NCBI GenBank assembly: GCA_038240605.1
Contig: JBBSDP010000002.1
Span: 1 to 64,000 of the forward strand
Origin: JBBSDP01 sp038240605
GTDB taxonomy: Bacteria; Planctomycetota; Phycisphaerae; Tepidisphaerales; Tepidisphaeraceae
Direction of reading: 5' to 3'
Length of the DNA stretch: 64,000 nt
Positions 26,580-35,298 of the stretch are shown here, in pieces (the first letter of the stretch is position 1; every line of letters starts with the position of its first letter). Below the pieces are notes generated by a model. It was not told the origin of the DNA. It saw only the letters and a list, made by a program, of their open reading frames with translations, and ran no database searches. Made by a program: the position numbers and the translations under genes.

Positions 26580-28376
26580 TTACTTCTGCACGCCGAACAT
26601 CGGGACGTGCCGGGTCTCGACGGTCTTGCCGTTGCCAAGGTACATGTGCACGCCGCACGGGAGGCACGGATCGAAGCTGCGGACCGTCCGCATGATGTCG
26701 ATGCCCTTGAACTTGTCCGGGCCGTTCTCCTCGAAGAGGGGCGTATTCTGGACCGCGTCCTCGTAGGCCCCGGGGGTGCCGTAGCTGTCGCGCGGCGTCG
26801 CGTTCCACGGTGTCGGTGGGTACGGGTGGTAATTGGCGATTTTGCCGTCGCGGATGACGACGTGGTGCGAGAGCACGCCGCGCACCGCTTCATGGAAGCC
26901 GCAGCCGATCGCGTTGTCCGGCACCTTGAACTCGTTCCAGGTGCGGGTCTTGCCGGCGTGAAGCTCTCCCAACGCCTTTTCGACGAAGTGCAGGGCCGCC
27001 GCCGCCACATAGGCCTGGAAGTAGGTGCGGGCGCGGTCGCGCTCGATGGTGTTGCTCCACTTGGGGATCTTCCACTCGAACTCGACCTCGGGGAGCGACA
27101 TGGTTTTGGGCAGGTAGATCTTCACGCTCTGCCCCGTCGATTTGAGGTATCCGATATCGACGATGCCCGCGAGTGCCGTCGACCAGAGGCGCGCCAGCGG
27201 CCCGCCGCCCGTATCCAGTGAGAGGTGGTCTCCCGTGCGCTGGTCGAGCCAGCGCGGGCACATCACCCAGCTGTACTTGTCGTTGAAGTCGCGCTTCTGC
27301 GGACGCGGAAGCGTGGTCTGGTTCCAGGGATGACGCCGATCGACCGGGTTGCCCAGCGGGTCGTTCTTCACGAACATCTCCTGGTCGGTCCAGTCATCGT
27401 AGTAGGAGTGGCCCAGGAGGATGCGGATGTTGAGATTGATGTCGACCAGGTCGGTAGTAACCAGCTTGCCGTCAACGACGACGCCCGGCGTCACGAACAT
27501 TGCACGGCCCCACTGGGTCATGTTCTTGTAGGTGTAATCGCAAACACTGGGATCGTTAAATGAGCCCCAGCAGCCAAGCAGGACGCGGCGCTGTCCCACC
27601 TTCTCATACCCCGGCAAGGCTTCGTAGAAGAAGTCGAAGAGGTCGTTGTGCAGGGGCACGACCTTCTTCATGAACTCCACGTACTTCATCAGCCGCACGA
27701 GATAATCGGTGAAGAGCTGGACCGTCGGCACGGTTCCCACACCGCCCGGGTAGAGCGTCGAGGGATGGACGTGCCGTCCTTCCATCAGGCAGAACATCTC
27801 GCGTGTCATCCGGCTCATCGACAGCGCCTCGCGGTAGAACTCCCCGGTGAAGGGGTTCAGCGCGGTCATGATGTCGCCAATCGTCCGGAAGTGGTGGTCG
27901 TTGGAATGGGGCGCCGCGGTCTTCTGCGCCTTGGCCCAGACGGAAGGATTCGTCTCCTTCACCATCTGTTCGCAGAAATCGACGCCGACCAGGTTGTCCT
28001 GGAAGATGTTGTGGTCGAACATGTATTCGGCGGCTTCGCCGAGGTTGGTGATCCACTCGGCCATGTCGGGCGGCCGCACGCCGAAGGCCATGTTCTGGGC
28101 GTAACACGCGCAGGTCGCGTGGTTGTCGCCGCAGATGCCGCAGATGCGGCTGGTGATGAAGTGAGCGTCGCGCGGGTCCTTTCCTTTCATGAAGATGCTG
28201 TAGCCGCGGAAGATCGACGAGGTGCTGTGGCATTCGGCGACCTGCTTGTTGGCGAAGTCGATCTTCGTGTAGATGCCCAGGCTGCCGACGATGCGCGTGA
28301 TCGGGTCCCAGGACATCTCAACGAGGTTCCGTTTCTCGGTGGAGGGCGCTTTTTGCGGGGCGATGGTTGTGGTCAT
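26580..28376 (-). CDS. hhyL: [NiFe] hydrogenase large subunit, group 1h (HhyL)
   Basis: 598 residues from ATG 28376, with AAAGGA upstream. The active-site ligands are Cys79/Cys82 in SRICGICGDNHAT and Cys571/Cys574 in SFDPCLPCGVH. The residues after His577 (21 of them, MYLGNGKTVETRH onwards) form the peptide removed on maturation. The L1 form with CGDNHAT and the neighbouring accessory genes place it in group 1h, the oxygen-insensitive, high-affinity uptake enzymes that oxidise atmospheric H2. It pairs with the small subunit gene 60 bases upstream. Sequence alone cannot show affinity for H2. Confidence 0.95.
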   Translation of the reverse strand: MTTTIAPQKAPSTEKRNLVEMSWDPITRIVGSLGIYTKIDFANKQVAECHSTSSIFRGYSIFMKGKDPRDAHFITSRICGICGDNHATCACYAQNMAFGVRPPDMAEWITNLGEAAEYMFDHNIFQDNLVGVDFCEQMVKETNPSVWAKAQKTAAPHSNDHHFRTIGDIMTALNPFTGEFYREALSMSRMTREMFCLMEGRHVHPSTLYPGGVGTVPTVQLFTDYLVRLMKYVEFMKKVVPLHNDLFDFFYEALPGYEKVGQRRVLLGCWGSFNDPSVCDYTYKNMTQWGRAMFVTPGVVVDGKLVTTDLVDINLNIRILLGHSYYDDWTDQEMFVKNDPLGNPVDRRHPWNQTTLPRPQKRDFNDKYSWVMCPRWLDQRTGDHLSLDTGGGPLARLWSTALAGIVDIGYLKSTGQSVKIYLPKTMSLPEVEFEWKIPKWSNTIERDRARTYFQAYVAAAALHFVEKALGELHAGKTRTWNEFKVPDNAIGCGFHEAVRGVLSHHVVIRDGKIANYHPYPPTPWNATPRDSYGTPGAYEDAVQNTPLFEENGPDKFKGIDIMRTVRSFDPCLPCGVHMYLGNGKTVETRHVPMFGVQK

Positions 28377-28435
28377 GGCGCGGGTCCTTTCGCTACGGCG
28401 GTGAGGTGGCGTGCGTAAGAGTGCGTTTATCGCGA

Positions 28436-29524
28436 TTAATAGGTTGTCGGTCGGTATCCGGTGGTCAGTTGCGCGCCAGGGTGGCGCCACTTCGGTTCCT
28501 TGTTAACCGTCGAGTTGGTGAACCCGCGCAGCGCGCGAATGGTTCGCCCATAGACGCCGATCGCCCGGGTGGAAATCTTCGCCCCGGGCGGCTCATCCAT
28601 GAAGGGCATGAATTTGTCGGGGAAGCCAGGCATCGTGCATCCGATGCAGATGCCGCCGACGTTGGGGCAGCCGCCGATGCCGGCCATCCAGCCGCGCTTG
28701 GTGACGTTGCAGTTCACGACCGGGCCCCAGCAGCCGATCTTCACCAGGCACTTGGGGGAGCCGTACTCTTCGGTGAAATCGCCCTGCTCGTAGTACCCGG
28801 CACGATCGCACCCTTCGTGAACGGTGATGCCGAAGAGCCACTTGGGCCGGAGCTGGTCGTCGAGCGGAATCATCGGCGCGAGCCCGGCTACCTGATAGAG
28901 CAGATAGAGCAGCGTCTCCATGAAGTTGTCAGGCTGCACGGGGCATCCCGGCACGTTGACGATCGGCAGCCCGGCCTTGCTCTTCCAGCCCCAGCCGAGG
29001 TAGTCGGCGAGGCCCATGGCGCCGGTGGGATTGCCTTCCATCGCGTGGATGCCGCCGTACGCCGCGCAAGTCCCGCAGGCCACGACCGCCAGCGCCTTGG
29101 GGGCGAGCCGGTCGATCCACTCGCACGTGGTGATCGGCTGGCCGGTCTTCTTATCGGTGCCGAGGGCGGCCCAGTAGCCCTCTTCCTTGATCGTCTCGTT
29201 GGGGATGGAGCCCTCGATCACCAGGACGAACGGATCGAGCAGGCCCTCCTCCGCCATGTACCAGAACTTCATGAACTCATCGCCGTTCTCGTAGGCCAGC
29301 ACTGGGTTATGCAGGTGCACCTTCGGCAGGCCGGGGATCGCGCCGAGCAAGACGTCCTCGATGCTCGGCTGAGTGGCCGCGGTCACGGAGACCGAGTCCC
29401 CGTCGCAGCTCAATCCCGCCGTGATCCAGAGGATGTGCACCTCTTTGACGGGCGACGGTCGTTGGGTTTTGCGCCCGTAAGGCGCCGATCCCGCTTGCGC
29501 GGATGGATGTGTTGCGTCGGCCAT
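28436..29524 (-). CDS. hhyS: [NiFe] hydrogenase small subunit, group 1h (HhyS)
   Basis: 362 residues. There is no twin-arginine signal peptide, as in known group 1h enzymes. The proximal cluster segment is GLSCDGDSVS, so the usual CxxC is CxxD (Cys40, Asp43), matching the 3Cys-1Asp proximal cluster described for this group. Other ligands are visible in VVACGTCAAYGG, NVPGCPVQPDN, TVHEGCDRAGYY, CLVKIGCWGPVVNC and GGCPNVGGICIGC. It carries electrons from the NiFe site through three Fe-S clusters. GGAGGAACG lies just before the ATG. Confidence 0.95.
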   Translation of the reverse strand: MADATHPSAQAGSAPYGRKTQRPSPVKEVHILWITAGLSCDGDSVSVTAATQPSIEDVLLGAIPGLPKVHLHNPVLAYENGDEFMKFWYMAEEGLLDPFVLVIEGSIPNETIKEEGYWAALGTDKKTGQPITTCEWIDRLAPKALAVVACGTCAAYGGIHAMEGNPTGAMGLADYLGWGWKSKAGLPIVNVPGCPVQPDNFMETLLYLLYQVAGLAPMIPLDDQLRPKWLFGITVHEGCDRAGYYEQGDFTEEYGSPKCLVKIGCWGPVVNCNVTKRGWMAGIGGCPNVGGICIGCTMPGFPDKFMPFMDEPPGAKISTRAIGVYGRTIRALRGFTNSTVNKEPKWRHPGAQLTTGYRPTTY

Positions 29525-29551
29525 GGACGTTCCTCCAGTGAGTTATAAATC

Positions 29552-30652
29552 TCAGCAGATCCTGGGCAACTGCTCCCCGGCAAGCATGGTGACGACACGC
29601 TCACCTCCGACTAGCGATTTCATGATGACCATGCCGTGATGATCGTCGACGATCTCGCCGATCATGACGGCGTTGCGGCCGAGCGGATGCGTTCGCATGA
29701 CCGCAAGCAGTCGTTCGGCGTCGTCGGATGGGACGACGACGATCAATTTCCCTTCGTTGGCAACGTAAAGCGGATCGAGCCCGAGCATCTCGCAGGCCGC
29801 CTTGACCTCCGGACGCAACGGCAATGACGACTCGACGAGCCGCACGCCGACGTTCGAGGCGTCGGCCAGCTCGTTGAGCGCGCTGGAGATTCCGCCGCGG
29901 GTCGGATCGCGCATGCAGCGGATGGCCGGGCAGGCATCGAGCATCGTGCGGCAAAGCTCCGCGAGCGACGCCGAATCGCTCTCGAGGACGGTCTCGAACT
30001 CGATCCCTTCACGGACCGACATGATGGCGATGCCATGATCGCCGATCGTCCCGGAGACGATCACGCGGTCGCCGGGACGGGCGTGGCGGATGGAAAGTCG
30101 CCGACCGGGCGGCGTGACGCCGATGCCGGTGGTCGTGATGAAGATCTGATCTCCCTTTCCGCGATCGACGACCTTGGTGTCGCCTGTAACGAGAGCAACG
30201 CCCGCCTCGTCGCAAGCGCGCCGCATCGACGCCACGATCCGCTTGAGGTCTTGCAGCGGCAGGCCTTCTTCAAGGATGAATGCGGCCGAAAGGAACATCG
30301 GCGTGGCGCCGCCGACCGCGAGGTCGTTGACGGTGCCGTGGACCGAGAGGCTGCCGATATCACCGCCGGGGAAGAAGATCGGGCGGATGACAAACGAATC
30401 GGTCGTAAAGGCGACGCGCTCGCCCGTGGCGACCGCACCGTTCAGGTCAAGGGTGGCCTGGTCTTCGAGGGCGGCAAGGGTCTTGTTGGCAAAGGCGGGA
30501 AGGAAGACATTGCGGATCAGTTCGTTGGTCAGCCCCCCGCCGCTGCCGTGTCCGAGCAGGATCTGCTCGTATCGCGACTGGGGGAGCGGGCAGGTGCCCA
30601 GCGCCGCTACATCGATCGCGACGGGCTTGGCTGCTGTTTGGTGCACGGCCAT
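29552..30652 (-). CDS. hypE: hydrogenase maturation protein HypE
   Basis: 366 residues. AIR-synthase/PurM-like fold: LGHGSGGGLTNELIRN, FTTDSFVIRPIFFPGGDIG, VHGTVNDLAVGGATP, RDPTRGGISSALNELA and the C-terminus PRIC, whose last Cys carries the carbamoyl group that is dehydrated to thiocyanate. With HypF it makes the cyanide ligands of the NiFe site. The gene lies directly upstream of hhyS (27-base gap), in the order expected for an operon. Confidence 0.95.
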   Translation of the reverse strand: MAVHQTAAKPVAIDVAALGTCPLPQSRYEQILLGHGSGGGLTNELIRNVFLPAFANKTLAALEDQATLDLNGAVATGERVAFTTDSFVIRPIFFPGGDIGSLSVHGTVNDLAVGGATPMFLSAAFILEEGLPLQDLKRIVASMRRACDEAGVALVTGDTKVVDRGKGDQIFITTTGIGVTPPGRRLSIRHARPGDRVIVSGTIGDHGIAIMSVREGIEFETVLESDSASLAELCRTMLDACPAIRCMRDPTRGGISSALNELADASNVGVRLVESSLPLRPEVKAACEMLGLDPLYVANEGKLIVVVPSDDAERLLAVMRTHPLGRNAVMIGEIVDDHHGMVIMKSLVGGERVVTMLAGEQLPRIC

Positions 30653-30688
30653 CCTCTGTTCGTGCTCGCGCCAACTACATCACGCGCT

Positions 30689-31321
30689 TCACAAGACGTC
30701 CTCTTCGCCCCGGATCACGTGGATGAGGTCCCACATAATGTGCAGCAAAGTCTCCTGCGTTTCCTGAATCCGTGGAATGCTGAAACTGGGGATGACGAAG
30801 CAGTAGTCACACGTCGCGGGCATTCGTCCGCCGTCCCGTCCGGCATAGCCGATCGTGAGCATCCCGATTTCCCGCGCCGCCTGGAGGGCGCGGTTTACGT
30901 TCGCCGACTTCCCACTGGTGGAGATTCCCATCGCGATATCGCCCGGCCCGCCGAGCAGGCGAAGTTGCTCGACGAAGGCGAAGGAAAAATCCTCGTCGTT
31001 GCCGATCGCCGTCAGCATCGCCGTGTCCGTCGTCAGGGAAATCGCGGGCAGCGCGGGCCGTTTCTGGATGATCGGGTGCATGCACTCGACGGCCATATGC
31101 GCGGCGTCGCACGAGCTGCCGCCATTGCCGAACACCAGCAGCTTGCCTCGCCGGTCGAACGCCTTCGCCATGGCGATGCAGCACTCGGAGATCCGCTCCG
31201 CGTTCTCGCTGAAGAACTGCTGTTTGGTGTCGATCACCTCGCGGCATTGCCGCATCACCTTCCCGGCCAACTCACCAGGTGCGAAGACAACCTCGGGTGG
31301 TGGAGCAACCACACGGCTCAC
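30689..31321 (-). CDS. SIS-domain isomerase (GmhA/phosphoheptose isomerase-like) in hyp operon
   Basis: 210 residues. SIS fold motifs: VFGNGGSSCDAAHMAVE, ISLTTDTAMLTAIGNDE and MGISTSGKSANVNRALQ. These match sedoheptulose 7-phosphate isomerases (GmhA). The gene overlaps the hypD stop by 4 bases and sits between hypD and hypE, a position seen in other hydrogenase operons as far as I recall. The sugar-phosphate substrate and its link to the hydrogenase are not known; it may be a fused-in housekeeping gene or an accessory factor. Confidence 0.87.
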   Translation of the reverse strand: MSRVVAPPPEVVFAPGELAGKVMRQCREVIDTKQQFFSENAERISECCIAMAKAFDRRGKLLVFGNGGSSCDAAHMAVECMHPIIQKRPALPAISLTTDTAMLTAIGNDEDFSFAFVEQLRLLGGPGDIAMGISTSGKSANVNRALQAAREIGMLTIGYAGRDGGRMPATCDYCFVIPSFSIPRIQETQETLLHIMWDLIHVIRGEEDVL

Positions 31322-32478
31322 AAGACGCCTCCGATCTGAACCAGTTCACTCTCGTTTTCCCGCGCACGTCCGCTGCTGCCGCGCGTGGCTTCGAGATGTC
31401 GGCCGTAGGCGTGGTAGGCGGCGCAGGCCCCCTCGCTGGAGACCATGGTCGCGCCGAGCGGGTTCTGCGGCGTGCAGGCCTTCCCGAACGCGGGGCACTG
31501 GTGCGGCTTCTTAAGACCCCTGAGGATCTCCCCGCTGATGCAAATGCTCGACTCCTGCGTGCGAATGTCCTCGACCTCGAAAAGGCGCTCGGCATCATGG
31601 TCGCGATATTCGTAGCGCAGCTTGTATCCGCTCTTGGGAATGATCCCGACGCCGCGCCACTTGCGGTCGCAGATCTCGAAAACCTCGTCGATCAACTTCT
31701 TCGACTCGAGGTTGCCGTCACGGCAAACCGTACGGCTGTATTGGTTCTCGACCCGTGCTTCGCCGGCTTCCAACTGCCGCACGGTCAGGAGCACGCCTTC
31801 CAGCAGGTCGACGGGCTCGAACCCGGTGATCACGATCGGCACGCGATAGTGCCGCGCGATCGGCTCGTACTCGGTAAACCCCATGACGGTGCAGACGTGG
31901 CCCGGCCCCAGGAATCCCTGCACGCGATTGCCTGCCGCCTGGAGGATCGCGGTCATCGAAGGGGGAACGACCACGTGCGACACCAGCACGCTGAAGTTCT
32001 TCAGCTTCCGTTTGTGCGCCAGCCACACAGCCATCGCGTTGGGCGGCGCGGTCGTTTCGAACCCGATCGCGAAGAAGACGACCTGGCGCGTCGGATTTGC
32101 GGCCGCGAGGTTCACCGCGTCGAGCGGAGAATAGACGATGCGGATGTCGCACCCCTGGCTCTTGAGCTGAAGGAGGTCGCCGCGCGATCCGGGCACGCGG
32201 AGCATGTCGCCGAACGAGCAGAAGATGACGCCAGGCCGCGACGCGATCGCGTGGGCGCGGTCGATCATCTCCAGGCAGGTGACGCAGACCGGGCAGCCCG
32301 GGCCGTGGACCAGTTCCACTTGTTCGGGGAGAACGCGGTCGATCCCATACTTCACGATGCTGTGCGTCTGTCCGCCGCACACTTCCATGATGACCCACGG
32401 CCGGGTCACGGTGCGCGCGATCGCCTCAGCGAGTTTCGAAGCGATTGCGCCGTCGCGATATTCATCAAGGTATTTCAT
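31318..32478 (-). CDS. hypD: hydrogenase maturation protein HypD
   Basis: 386 residues. Motifs: IMEVCGGQTHSIVKYGID, the Cys pair in HGPGCPVCVTCLEMIDRA, FFAIGFETTAPPNA, GPGHVCTVMGFTEYEP and the Fe-S Cys region CPAFGKACTPQNPLG near 330. HypD holds the Fe(CN)2CO unit with HypC while electrons reduce it. The gene overlaps hypC by 4 bases and the SIS gene by 4 bases. The last 35 residues are an unconserved tail. Confidence 0.95.
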   Translation of the reverse strand: MKYLDEYRDGAIASKLAEAIARTVTRPWVIMEVCGGQTHSIVKYGIDRVLPEQVELVHGPGCPVCVTCLEMIDRAHAIASRPGVIFCSFGDMLRVPGSRGDLLQLKSQGCDIRIVYSPLDAVNLAAANPTRQVVFFAIGFETTAPPNAMAVWLAHKRKLKNFSVLVSHVVVPPSMTAILQAAGNRVQGFLGPGHVCTVMGFTEYEPIARHYRVPIVITGFEPVDLLEGVLLTVRQLEAGEARVENQYSRTVCRDGNLESKKLIDEVFEICDRKWRGVGIIPKSGYKLRYEYRDHDAERLFEVEDIRTQESSICISGEILRGLKKPHQCPAFGKACTPQNPLGATMVSSEGACAAYHAYGRHLEATRGSSGRARENESELVQIGGVL

Positions 32479-32789
32479 GGCGACCCCGCCTTCGCCTCAG
32501 GCCGCTGTGGCGGTGGGAGCGCGTCGTATCCCGCCGTCTCTATTCCTGGTGTTGCCAGCTCCTCGAGTTGATTCATCCCTTCGAGGAACGTGAAGACACG
32601 CTGCGCCTCGTCTTCATCAATCTTGGAAAGGGCAAAGCCAACGTGCACGAGCACGTATTGGCCGATCTGAACGTCCGGCACGTGCTCGAGGCAGACCTGC
32701 TTCGACACGCCGCCGAAGTCCACCTTTCCCATGAGCACGTCATGCTCTTGGTAGGTCTTGATCACCTTGCCAGGAATTCCCAGGCACAT
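32475..32789 (-). CDS. hypC: hydrogenase assembly chaperone HypC
   Basis: 104 residues. The N-terminal MCLGIPGKVIKTY contains the essential Cys2 that binds the Fe unit with HypD and then the large subunit. The core runs through VGQYVLVHVGFALSKIDEDE-like residues, then LEELATPGIETAGYDAL, longer than usual by about 25 residues at the C-terminus. It overlaps hypF by 28 bases and hypD by 4 bases. Confidence 0.94.
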   Translation of the reverse strand: MCLGIPGKVIKTYQEHDVLMGKVDFGGVSKQVCLEHVPDVQIGQYVLVHVGFALSKIDEDEAQRVFTFLEGMNQLEELATPGIETAGYDALPPPQRPEAKAGSP

Positions 32790-35095
32790 GAGACCTCCTG
32801 GATCGGATGAACTGAATTGATATGCCGTGCCGCCATAGCCAGTTGCCCCAGGCTGATCCCGCCATCATTGCACGGGACCAGCTTCTGGCGGAATACGGAA
32901 TATTTTGCAATTTTAAGCCGCCGCTCCACCTCAGTCCCGAGCAGCGCATTCATAAACACGCCGCCGCTCAAAACCACGTTGCGCACGCCCATCGCCTCTC
33001 CGATTCGGCAGCAGACGGCAACGACGATCGCCGCCACGGTATTGTGGAAACGGCGTGCGATGGTGGGCGGCGCAATGCCCTCAGTGACATCTCGTGCAAT
33101 GGCTCGGATGAGCGGACGGGTATCGATCAAAAGGGGATCCGACGTCTCAGGCGATTGAGGTTCAAATTCAAAGGGATATTCCCCGTGCTCGTCGGTGGCT
33201 TGAGAGGCGAGCCATTCGAGTTGTATGGCGGCCTGACCCTCGAAGCTCACAACGTCCCGCACGCCCATTAGCGATGCGACGGCGTCGAACAGCCGGCCGG
33301 CGCTCGACGTGAGAGGAGCGTTGAACCGACGCTCCAGCATCCGCTCCACCACCCGCATCGCCACCGTATCGAGACGGCGCCGGAACTCTGCACAGGATGC
33401 CCCGGCGTCTGCAAGGTGGGCAAGAGCCATTCGCCAAGGCTCGCGGACCGCGCGGTCGCCTCCGGGAAGTTGCACGTACCGCAGATGTGCCATTCTCTGA
33501 AACGAACTCATATCCCCGACAAAAAATTCCCCGCCCCAGATTCTTCCATCGGTGCCATATCCGGTCCCGTCGAAGCTGACGCCGATGACTGGTCCATCCA
33601 GTCCGTGCTCGGTCATGCAGCTCGCCACGTGGGCCTGATGGTGCTGGATGGGCAGGAGCGAAATCCCTTCCGCCGCGGCACGCGACCGGGCATATGCCGT
33701 CGAGGTATAGTCAGGGTGCAGGTCGTGGGCGATCCAGCGCGGTCGAAGTTTGAACAGCCGCTCATACAGCGCCACGTCCTTCTCGAACGCGCGGAATGCC
33801 TCGAAATGGTCCAGGTCGCCGAGGTGGTGGCTGAGGATGGCCTGCTTCCCGCGACCGAAGCCAAACGTTCCCTTGAGCTGGCCCCCCACTGCGAGGATCA
33901 CCTCTGGGCATTCGACCGTGAGCCGGATGGGCTGCGGCGCGTATCCGCGCGAGCGACGAAGGGGCGATTCGAACCCGCCGATCACCCGTGTGACCGAGTC
34001 GTCACAGCGCAAGTGAATCGGACGGTCGTGCGTGAGGAAAACGTCAGCGATTCCGTTCAACCGTTCGAATACGTCCGGCTCCTCGAACGCGATCGGTTCA
34101 TCCGATCGGTTGCCGCTGCTCATCACCAGCGGCAAGCCGTCCAGTTCGCTCAACAGCAGATGGTGTAACGGCGTGTATGGGAGCATCAGGCCCAGCAGCG
34201 GATTTCCCGGGGCGACCCCGTCGACCGCATGTGATGCTCGACGCGCGAGCAGGACAATCGGGCGGGTCCGACTGGTTAACAACTTCTGCTCCGCTGCGGA
34301 GATTTCGCACAATTCCTCCGCGGCCGGCAGATCCCGCACCATTAATGCGAAAGCCTTCTCCTCGCGATGTTTTCGGCGACGCAATTCGGCGACCGCGACC
34401 GGGTTGTAAGCGTCGCAGACGAGGTGATAGCCGCCCAGCCCTTTCATGGCCCCGATGCGTCCGTCGCGGATCGCCTCGGCAAACCATCGCACCGGATCGG
34501 CGGCCTGAACCGGACGACCCTTGCCATCGCGCGACGTCAGGCACGGACCACAAGCCGGGCAGGCGATGGGCTGAGCATGAAACCGTCGGTCGGCGGGATC
34601 TTCGTACTCCGCCCGACAGGCCGCGCACATGACGAAACCCACCATGGTCGTGCGCTCGCGATCGTATGGGGCGCCGAGCACGATCGTGAGCCTTGGGCCA
34701 CAGTGGGTGCAGTTCAGGAACGGGTAGCGATATCGACGGTCGGAAGAATCAAACAGCTCAGCCAGGCAGGCGTCGCACGTGGCCGCATCGGGCGAAATAA
34801 CGATTGGGCCCCCCGTGTCAATCGTGCTCTCTTCGATGCGGAACTCGCCGTCGCCTCGAGATGGGCGCGGCTCCCAGATTAAATCGTCAATGCGCGCCAG
34901 TGGCGGCGGCTCGGTCTTCAGGTCAGCGAGAAATTGATCGAGGCGGTTCGCCTCACCCTCAACTTCGATGCGCACGCCGTCCGTGCTGTTCCGAACGAAC
35001 CCGTGAAGTTTTAACCGGGAGGCCAAGCCGAAGACGAAAGGGCGGAACCCAACGCCCTGAACGGTACCCCGAATGGCAATTGCTCGCCGTTCCAT
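32762..35095 (-). CDS. hypF: carbamoyltransferase HypF
   Basis: 777 residues from ATG 35095; the frame is open to 35146 but MERRAIAIRGTVQGVGFRPF is the normal family start. Domains in order: acylphosphatase-like (1-90, with GFRPFVFGLA), two zinc fingers from CDAC and CTHC plus CAAC and CPAC (about 105-180), a YrdC-like domain (about 200-380, HLRCDDSVTR) and the C-terminal kinase-like domain (HHQAHVASCMTEHG, VIGVSFDGTGYGTDG). HypF makes carbamoyl-AMP and moves carbamoyl to HypE, the source of cyanide. It is the first gene of the hydrogenase operon and is divergent from the nickel permease. Confidence 0.95.
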   Translation of the reverse strand: MERRAIAIRGTVQGVGFRPFVFGLASRLKLHGFVRNSTDGVRIEVEGEANRLDQFLADLKTEPPPLARIDDLIWEPRPSRGDGEFRIEESTIDTGGPIVISPDAATCDACLAELFDSSDRRYRYPFLNCTHCGPRLTIVLGAPYDRERTTMVGFVMCAACRAEYEDPADRRFHAQPIACPACGPCLTSRDGKGRPVQAADPVRWFAEAIRDGRIGAMKGLGGYHLVCDAYNPVAVAELRRRKHREEKAFALMVRDLPAAEELCEISAAEQKLLTSRTRPIVLLARRASHAVDGVAPGNPLLGLMLPYTPLHHLLLSELDGLPLVMSSGNRSDEPIAFEEPDVFERLNGIADVFLTHDRPIHLRCDDSVTRVIGGFESPLRRSRGYAPQPIRLTVECPEVILAVGGQLKGTFGFGRGKQAILSHHLGDLDHFEAFRAFEKDVALYERLFKLRPRWIAHDLHPDYTSTAYARSRAAAEGISLLPIQHHQAHVASCMTEHGLDGPVIGVSFDGTGYGTDGRIWGGEFFVGDMSSFQRMAHLRYVQLPGGDRAVREPWRMALAHLADAGASCAEFRRRLDTVAMRVVERMLERRFNAPLTSSAGRLFDAVASLMGVRDVVSFEGQAAIQLEWLASQATDEHGEYPFEFEPQSPETSDPLLIDTRPLIRAIARDVTEGIAPPTIARRFHNTVAAIVVAVCCRIGEAMGVRNVVLSGGVFMNALLGTEVERRLKIAKYSVFRQKLVPCNDGGISLGQLAMAARHINSVHPIQEVSCAWEFLAR

Positions 35096-35238
35096 GTGAC
35101 ACTGCCGAGATGACGCGCCGCGCGTGCCGTGCGTACCGCCATCCAATCTGCGCGCGAGCGATGGATGGGATGAACGCTAAGTAGCACCGTCAGCGAAAGC
35201 AACGAAAATATCGGATTAAAAAATTTGCAATTTCGCGC

Positions 35239-35269
35239 TTCACACGAATGCCCACTCCAAATCTATAAT
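35239..35269 (+). promoter_or_regulatory. likely sigma70-type promoter of the nickel permease gene
   Basis: TTCACA (35239-35244) and a perfect TATAAT (35264-35269) with a 19-base spacer lie 30 bases before the ATG at 35299. The region between the divergent hypF and permease genes is AT-rich (35205-35236), so it probably also holds the hydrogenase operon promoter on the other strand, which I cannot define. No NikR-type operator is obvious. Confidence 0.5.
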
Positions 35270-35298
35270 GACCATCTCAGTCCACCGGCGGATCTTGC

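Noticed and set aside
26534..27010. Larger NifU-like protein reaching to 27010
   Set aside because: The extra region is antisense-like shadow of hhyL; ATG 26533 has a good ribosome-binding site.
35205..35238. NikR or sigma54 site between hypF and the nickel permease
   Set aside because: No NikR palindrome or -24/-12 pair fits; only an AT-rich stretch is visible.
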